Shown one piece after another: positions 1-4,158 of a stretch of DNA of 6,758 nt; position 1 is the first letter of the stretch; every line of letters begins with the position of its first letter. The DNA is taken from assembly GCA_947457745.1 (NCBI GenBank), contig CANGWT010000092.1, positions 1-6,758 on the forward strand, in the 5' to 3' direction. Below the pieces are notes generated by a model, which worked only from the letters and a program-made list of their open reading frames with translations, was not told the origin of the DNA and searched no databases. This DNA is from Burkholderiaceae bacterium. GTDB taxonomy: Bacteria; Pseudomonadota; Gammaproteobacteria; Burkholderiales; Burkholderiaceae. Both the position numbers and the translations under genes were made by a program.

Positions 1-729
1 GCGATGAGTGCAGCAGGTGTGATGGCCACGAATACTCCGGATGTATTAACCGATACCACCGCTGATTTTGGTTTTGCTCTGTTAATGGCAACTGCAAGGC
101 GTATTTCAGAATCCGAGCATTGGATCAGAAATGGTCAGTGGGATAAATGGTCTATTGTTCATAACCCGCTTGGTATGGATTTGCATCACAGCACCATTGG
201 CATTATTGGTATGGGTCGTATTGGCCAGGGCATTGCAAAGCGCGCACTCGGTTTTGGCATGAAAGTGATTTATCACAACCGGAGCCGTTTATCAGAGGCA
301 AATGAAAAAGCTTGTGGTGCTACTTACGTTTCCAAAGAAGAATTATTGCGAACTGCTGACCATGTGGTATTGGTGCTGCCTTATACCGCGCAAAATCATC
401 ACACAATTGCTGCGGCAGAAATCGCCCTGATGAAACCTACTGCAACCTTAGTCAATATTGCCCGCGGCGGTATTGTGGATGATGCAGCTTTAGCGCAAGC
501 ATTGCAGAGTGGAAAGATTTTTGCAGCAGGCTTAGATGTTTTCGAGGGTGAACCTCAAGTGCATCCAGAGTTACTTAAGTGCAGCAATATTGTGCTAGCT
601 CCGCACATTGCGAGTGCAACAGAAAAAACGCGTAGAGCGATGGTGGATCTTGCAGTAGAGAATTTGCGAGCGGCGCTTGATGGGAAGAAACCACCAAGTT
701 TAATTAATACAGAAGTATTTAAAACATAG
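1..729 (+). CDS. D-2-hydroxyacid dehydrogenase, glyoxylate/hydroxypyruvate reductase (D-glycerate dehydrogenase) type, 5'-truncated
   Basis: NAD(P)H-dependent cytosolic reductase that probably interconverts hydroxypyruvate and D-glycerate, or glyoxylate and glycolate. The frame is open from base 1: gcg (Ala) precedes the first ATG at position 4, and that ATG is an internal Met in the family motif D-A-M-S-A-A-G-V, so it is not the start. About 80 N-terminal residues of a roughly 320-residue enzyme lie outside the window. Counting that Met as residue 1, the Rossmann fold shows G-M-G-R-I-G at 69-74. The catalytic triad is complete: Arg154 in N-I-A-R-G-G, Glu183 in F-E-G-E-P and His201 in A-P-H-I-A-S. 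After the second Rossmann strand there is H-N-R-S-R (91-95) where NAD-specific members carry an acidic residue, which hints at NADPH use (inference). The reading frame is intact to TAG at 727-729. Exact substrate cannot be told from sequence; a related 2-ketoacid reductase is the alternative. Confidence 0.9.
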   Translation, partial: AMSAAGVMATNTPDVLTDTTADFGFALLMATARRISESEHWIRNGQWDKWSIVHNPLGMDLHHSTIGIIGMGRIGQGIAKRALGFGMKVIYHNRSRLSEANEKACGATYVSKEELLRTADHVVLVLPYTAQNHHTIAAAEIALMKPTATLVNIARGGIVDDAALAQALQSGKIFAAGLDVFEGEPQVHPELLKCSNIVLAPHIASATEKTRRAMVDLAVENLRAALDGKKPPSLINTEVFKT

Positions 730-737
730 CTTAAAAC

Positions 738-1031
738 TTAATCTGCTTCAATTTCTTCTGGGAGCTCGCGAAGGGCAAGTTCGATGCCGCCAAATTTACC
801 TGCTACCCAGTTGTAGACCTTGCAAGCAATCCATAGCAAAGCAAAGCCCAGTAATGCGTTGAGGATCAATGCGGAGAGTACGGTAAATCCAGGAATGGCA
901 CCGTCACGAATGAATGCCACAAACAAGGCTAACAAGACAATCGGCACAGAGAAGCAGAGATAAACCAAAACCAGGGTTTTGGCGGTATGCATTGGGTCTA
1001 CGAAGGCAATTTCTTTTTTGGTGAGTTTCAT
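738..1031 (-). CDS. small two-helix membrane protein of unknown function
   Basis: I do not recognise this gene with certainty. From ATG at 1031 it encodes 97 residues; a TTG at 1040 would add three residues but leave only 2 bases after the moeA stop, so ATG is preferred, although neither start has a clear Shine-Dalgarno. The N-terminus is Lys-rich (K-L-T-K-K-E) followed by F-V-D-P. Hydrophobic segments lie at about residues 19-41 and 48-72, with a short R-D-G turn between them. Then comes Y-N-W-V-A and a G-G-I-E motif (81-84), and the protein ends in an acidic tail. By the positive-inside rule both ends should be cytoplasmic. The V-D-P, two-helix, Y-N and G-G-I-E layout resembles my memory of DUF3566-like small membrane proteins, but this is a weak comparison. 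It lies 11 bases after moeA on the same strand, so it is probably co-transcribed with the molybdenum cofactor genes. A role in molybdate or cofactor handling is only a guess. Confidence 0.75.
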   Translation of the reverse strand: MKLTKKEIAFVDPMHTAKTLVLVYLCFSVPIVLLALFVAFIRDGAIPGFTVLSALILNALLGFALLWIACKVYNWVAGKFGGIELALRELPEEIEAD

Positions 1032-1042
1032 GAGGTGCAATC

Positions 1043-2365
1043 TTAAAGCAGTCCGTCGAAAAGCGCCACATCTACCCAGTCACCAGCCTCTATATTTCCT
1101 TGGTCGTGAGGCAGAATGACAAAGCAATTTGCCTCACTCATCGATCGTAAGATTCCAGCACCCTGGCTGCCAGTCAGCTTGACTGTCGGCTTGCCATCCG
1201 AACCACGCCCCATAATGGCGCGCTGAAACTCTGTTCGACCCGGTTTTTTCCGAATCGGTGCCTCGGTAATCGCTTGGGTCATTAGCTGCTCAGTCTGGCT
1301 TGCACCGTTGAGTTGCAATAAAGCAGAGCGTACAAATTGGTAGAAGGTCACCATCACTGCAACGGGATTGCCAGGTAGACCAAAGAAGAGGGTCTTACTG
1401 CCAGACTCATCAACTGGCTTAAGCATCCCAAAGGCCATCGGGCGACCTGGGCGCATGGCGATTTTCCAAAAGCCTACATCGCCTAACTCTTGCATGATTT
1501 GCTTAGTAAAGTCTGCCTCACCAACAGATACTCCGCCAGAGGAGATTAGAACATCTGCTTTAGATGCTGCATCTACGAAGGCGGCTTTAAGTGAGGCGGG
1601 ATCATCGTGGACAATCCCGCAATCAATAATCTCTAAATTGAGGCGATTGAGAAGACCCGTCAGACTATAGCGATTACTGTCATAAATACTACCCGGATCT
1701 AAAGACTGCCCCAGGGATCGCAACTCATCTCCGGAAGAGAGGATGGCCACCTTGAGTTTGCGATGCACCTTGAGGCTAGCAATACCCAGTGATGCAGCTA
1801 GGCCAAGATCTGAAGGTCGCAATAAGCGACCGGCTGCAATGGCCGCTCTACCGCTTTGTAAATCTTCGCCACGCAAGCGGCGGTTCTCTCCACGCTTAAC
1901 CTGATTTTGTTTAAATCCGATAGTTGACTCACTTGCGGATTCTGTAAATTCTTGAGGAATGACGGTATCGCAGCCATTGGGCATAAGAGCACCAGTCATG
2001 ATCTTGAGGCATTCGCCTGGACCGATAGCTCCCTCATAAGGTTTACCAGCATAAGCAGTGCCAATAATCTTTAGAGTCATTAGATCTTGGCTACCGCCCA
2101 AGCAATTCCCGTTCAAGGCGAATCCATCCATGGCAGAGTTATCGGCAGCAGGGACGTCAATCGGGGAAAGTAAATCTTCCGCCAAAATGCGATTAATCGC
2201 TTGATCCAGAGTGACTAGCTCAATATCGCTCGCATTGTTCAGCTTGCGCGACTCTAGAAGTAATTCATTAACTAGGTCTGAGATAGCCTTGCGAGCTTCA
2301 TCCACATGGAGTGAAGCAGTCAAGAGAATGGGGTTATTCGGGGAGTGCTTGATTGGCTCTGTCAT
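1043..2365 (-). CDS. moeA: MoeA, molybdopterin molybdenumtransferase
   Basis: Inserts molybdate into adenylylated molybdopterin, releasing AMP, in the last common step of molybdenum cofactor synthesis in the cytoplasm. The protein has 440 residues, against 411 in E. coli; about 20 of the extra residues are an N-terminal extension. Family landmarks appear in order: P-A-A-D-N-S-A-M-D-G-F (73-82, with Asp80 matching E. coli Asp59), K-I-M-T-G (121-125, with Thr124 matching Thr100), I-P-Q-E (136-139), G-E-N-R-R-L-R-G-E-D (159-168), L-S-S-G-D-E (209-214, with Glu214 matching Glu188), S-G-G-V-S-V-G-E-A-D (276-285), M-R-P-G-R-P (304-309) and F-G-L-P-G-N-P (328-334). Residues from about 360 form the C-terminal MoeA_C domain. 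The key residues are all present, so it should be active. Its ATG overlaps the mobA stop by four bases (ATGA), indicating translational coupling. Stop is TAA at 1043-1045. Confidence 0.97.
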   Translation of the reverse strand: MTEPIKHSPNNPILLTASLHVDEARKAISDLVNELLLESRKLNNASDIELVTLDQAINRILAEDLLSPIDVPAADNSAMDGFALNGNCLGGSQDLMTLKIIGTAYAGKPYEGAIGPGECLKIMTGALMPNGCDTVIPQEFTESASESTIGFKQNQVKRGENRRLRGEDLQSGRAAIAAGRLLRPSDLGLAASLGIASLKVHRKLKVAILSSGDELRSLGQSLDPGSIYDSNRYSLTGLLNRLNLEIIDCGIVHDDPASLKAAFVDAASKADVLISSGGVSVGEADFTKQIMQELGDVGFWKIAMRPGRPMAFGMLKPVDESGSKTLFFGLPGNPVAVMVTFYQFVRSALLQLNGASQTEQLMTQAITEAPIRKKPGRTEFQRAIMGRGSDGKPTVKLTGSQGAGILRSMSEANCFVILPHDQGNIEAGDWVDVALFDGLL

Positions 2366-2967
2366 GACGATACTTTTTCTAGGGCAGCCAACTCTTCTGG
2401 TGTATTGACGTTGGCGAATGCTTGAGAGTGTTCGAATACCACGGTACCAGATCGTAATTCTTTAAACCAGCGGTCAATTTTCAAATCCCCTCTGCTTAAA
2501 AAGGCATCCAAAGAATCTTGCAAATCACTTTTCATTAAACAGAAAACAGGTTGCGACCAAATCTTGCCGTCATCCTCTTTTGAGGAGGCAAAGACGAGCT
2601 CTAAATTATTACCCTCCAGTTCGACCGCCATTTTTTGAGCAAGGTCGGTTGGTAGCAAAGGAGAGTCGCAAGGCGCTGTCAGCAAGTAGGGTGTTTTGCA
2701 ATGCTTCAGTCCAACTGAGAAGCCAGCCAATGGTCCAGAGAAATCGGGAGTTTCATCCATGAGCACTGGGTAGCCATAGTGTGAATACTTCGTAATGCTA
2801 CGGTTAGCATTAATGAGAATAGTTCTGACTTGGGGTTTGAGTCGACTGATGGCGGATTCAATGAGAGGTTTGCCGTGAAAGGGAATTAAGCCCTTATCAA
2901 TACCACCCATTCTTTGGGCGCGGCCCCCCGCCAAAATGAGTCCAGTAATATGTTCTGAGGTAATCAT
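2362..2967 (-). CDS. mobA: MobA, molybdenum cofactor guanylyltransferase
   Basis: Transfers GMP from GTP to Mo-molybdopterin, giving the guanine dinucleotide form (bis-MGD) needed by DMSO-reductase-family enzymes such as nitrate reductases and formate dehydrogenases. The protein has 201 residues, close to the 194 of E. coli MobA. The nucleotide-binding loop L-A-G-G-R-A-Q-R-M-G-G-x-D-K-G spans 12-26, with the conserved Lys25. N-A-N-R follows at 53-56, then D-E-T-P-D-F-S-G-P-L-A-G at 71-82, the metal-binding Asp101 in A-P-C-D-S-P, and the C-terminal F-A-N-V-N-T-P-E-E-L at 184-193. These set it apart from other nucleotidyltransferases of the fold such as MocA. The ATG shares its A with the last base of the moaA TAA stop (TAATG). 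The Gly-Gly codons of moaA put GGCGG three bases before the ATG, a poor ribosome site by itself, so reinitiation after moaA is likely. Stop is TGA at 2362-2364. Confidence 0.96.
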   Translation of the reverse strand: MITSEHITGLILAGGRAQRMGGIDKGLIPFHGKPLIESAISRLKPQVRTILINANRSITKYSHYGYPVLMDETPDFSGPLAGFSVGLKHCKTPYLLTAPCDSPLLPTDLAQKMAVELEGNNLELVFASSKEDDGKIWSQPVFCLMKSDLQDSLDAFLSRGDLKIDRWFKELRSGTVVFEHSQAFANVNTPEELAALEKVSS

Positions 2968-4076
2968 TAGCCGCCGATGTATGACATCTCTACTTTACGA
3001 GTGCTGATTGAAGCTGTGTTTGATCCTCGAATTTCTGAGTAATGATCATTGCGAGCTGACCATGTTGACATAATGGCGTTGGCAATTTCTAAATCACTTC
3101 TGCCGGAACGCAAGAGGGTTTTGAAATCAAAACCTTCGTTTGCAAATAGGCAAAGATAGAGCTGACCGTCAGTGGAGATACGCGCGCGCGTGCACTCATG
3201 ACAAAAAGTTTGTGTAACGCTGGAAATAAATCCAATTTCACCAGAGCCATCAAGATAGCGCCAGCGCTGAGCTACTTCACCAGTATAGTTAGCCTCAATA
3301 GCTTCTATCGGAAAGACGGCATGAATACGATTAGCAACTTCTTGTGAGGGGAGTACTTGAGACATATCCCAGCCGTTAGAGCTTCCAACATCCATAAACT
3401 CAATAAAGCGCAGTGTCACGCCGCTACCTTTGAAGTGCTTAGCCATGCTAACAATCTCTTGATCGTTTACACCCTTCTTAACAACCATATTCACTTTGAG
3501 ATTAGTAAAACCTACTTCTTGAGCTGCAGCAATTCCATCGAGTACATCCGTAACTGGAAAATCAACATCATTCATTTTTTTGAAGATGTCATCATTCAGG
3601 CCATCAAGGCTAATAGTGAGGCGATGCAAGCCTGCCGCCTTTAAAGCAGCCGCCTTCTTGCGCAAAATACTGCCATTAGTAGTTAAGGTGAGATCAAGAG
3701 GCTGATCTGCCGTGGTGCGAATCTTAGCTAGCATCTCAATCAGCACTTCGAGATTTTTGCGAAGCAAAGGCTCGCCACCGGTGAGACGAATTTTTTCTAC
3801 ACCGAGCGAAGCAAAGATAGTCGTTAAGCGTGTGATCTCTTCAAAGCTGAGTAATTCATTATGGGAGAGATAGGGATAGTCTTTGTCGAAGATTTCCTTA
3901 GGCATGCAGTAGGTGCAGCGGAAATTACAGCGATCAGTGACGGAGATTCGTAAATCACGCAGGGGACGTCCGCGGGTATCTTTACTTGAGGCATTCGCAG
4001 CCAAGAGTTGTCCTGGTATGGACGGCGTAAGGCCTTTACCTTCATCTAAACGTATGGGGATTACTTTTTCAACCAT
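2967..4076 (-). CDS. moaA: MoaA, GTP 3',8-cyclase (radical SAM)
   Basis: Radical SAM enzyme that converts GTP to 3',8-cyclo-7,8-dihydro-GTP, which MoaC turns into cyclic pyranopterin monophosphate, the first molybdenum cofactor intermediate. The protein has 369 residues. An N-terminal extension of about 40 residues precedes R-I-S-V-T-D-R-C-N-F-R-C-T-Y-C, whose Cys50, Cys54 and Cys57 bind the SAM [4Fe-4S] cluster. T-G-G-E-P at 99-103 is the SAM-binding motif. The C-terminal substrate-binding cluster uses Cys292, Cys295 and Cys309 (C-x2-C-x13-C), with the GTP-contacting T-R-A-R between. The chain ends in Y-I-G-G: the C-terminal Gly-Gly that MoaA needs for activity is intact. The start is well fixed: an in-frame TAA lies at 4083-4085, two codons upstream of the ATG. 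The ribosome site is weak (AGG one base from ATG). moaC is not in the window. Confidence 0.97.
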   Translation of the reverse strand: MVEKVIPIRLDEGKGLTPSIPGQLLAANASSKDTRGRPLRDLRISVTDRCNFRCTYCMPKEIFDKDYPYLSHNELLSFEEITRLTTIFASLGVEKIRLTGGEPLLRKNLEVLIEMLAKIRTTADQPLDLTLTTNGSILRKKAAALKAAGLHRLTISLDGLNDDIFKKMNDVDFPVTDVLDGIAAAQEVGFTNLKVNMVVKKGVNDQEIVSMAKHFKGSGVTLRFIEFMDVGSSNGWDMSQVLPSQEVANRIHAVFPIEAIEANYTGEVAQRWRYLDGSGEIGFISSVTQTFCHECTRARISTDGQLYLCLFANEGFDFKTLLRSGRSDLEIANAIMSTWSARNDHYSEIRGSNTASISTRKVEMSYIGG

Positions 4077-4158
4077 GCCTAATTATGGCTGTGAAACCGT
4101 GTTTCTGCCAAACTGCCAAATATCCTTGTGGGATAAATAGCAGTCTGGAGAAATTGGA
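4077..4158 (-). promoter_or_regulatory. rne-moaA spacer with possible moaA leader hairpin
   Basis: The 82 bases between the rne stop and the moaA start are the only spacer of any size in the window. On the minus strand a hairpin can form at 4109-4087: outer arms GGC and GCC, then GAAAC pairing with GTTTC around an ACG loop, with a small internal bulge. It ends 10 bases before the moaA ATG, next to the weak ribosome site, so it could affect moaA translation (inference). A second small stem, TATCC and GGATA around CACAA, lies at 4121-4135. Neither is followed by a proper T-run, so neither is a convincing terminator. I find no good sigma-70 promoter: a TG-C-TATTTA candidate has a poor -35. moaA may therefore depend partly on read-through from rne. 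The spacer is too short for a canonical Moco riboswitch plus expression platform. Confidence 0.3.
4105..4120 (-). repeat. exact tandem repeat of 8 bases in the moaA leader
   Basis: Two adjacent identical copies of CTGCCAAA on the plus strand (TTTGGCAG when read toward moaA) occupy 4105-4112 and 4113-4120. The copy nearer moaA contributes the 5' arm of the hairpin at 4087-4109, and the other copy offers the same GGC as an alternative arm. Two copies of eight bases can arise by slippage and may mean nothing, but the overlap with a potential structure directly upstream of the start codon is the reason to record it. Confidence 0.5.

Noticed and set aside
700..707. TTAATTAA palindrome near the end of the dehydrogenase gene
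   Set aside because: Part of the codons for the C-terminal L-I-N; a chance AT-rich palindrome with no sign of an operator.
1368..1670. Plus-strand open frame of 100 codons opposite moeA
   Set aside because: It lies antisense to the MoeA S-G-G-V-S-V-G and G-L-P-G-N-P motifs, with Pro/Ser/Arg-rich composition typical of an antisense shadow.
3357..3644. Plus-strand open frame of 95 codons opposite moaA
   Set aside because: It is antisense to the conserved radical SAM core of moaA and resembles no protein; a shadow of the real gene.
4121..4135. Stem TATCC/GGATA downstream of rne as a rho-independent terminator
   Set aside because: Only five base pairs, three of them A-T, and followed by just three T residues on the minus strand; too weak to call.
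4077..4158. Molybdenum cofactor riboswitch upstream of moaA
   Set aside because: The spacer is only 82 bases and shows one simple hairpin instead of the multi-helix Moco RNA architecture, so the family context is not enough to support it.
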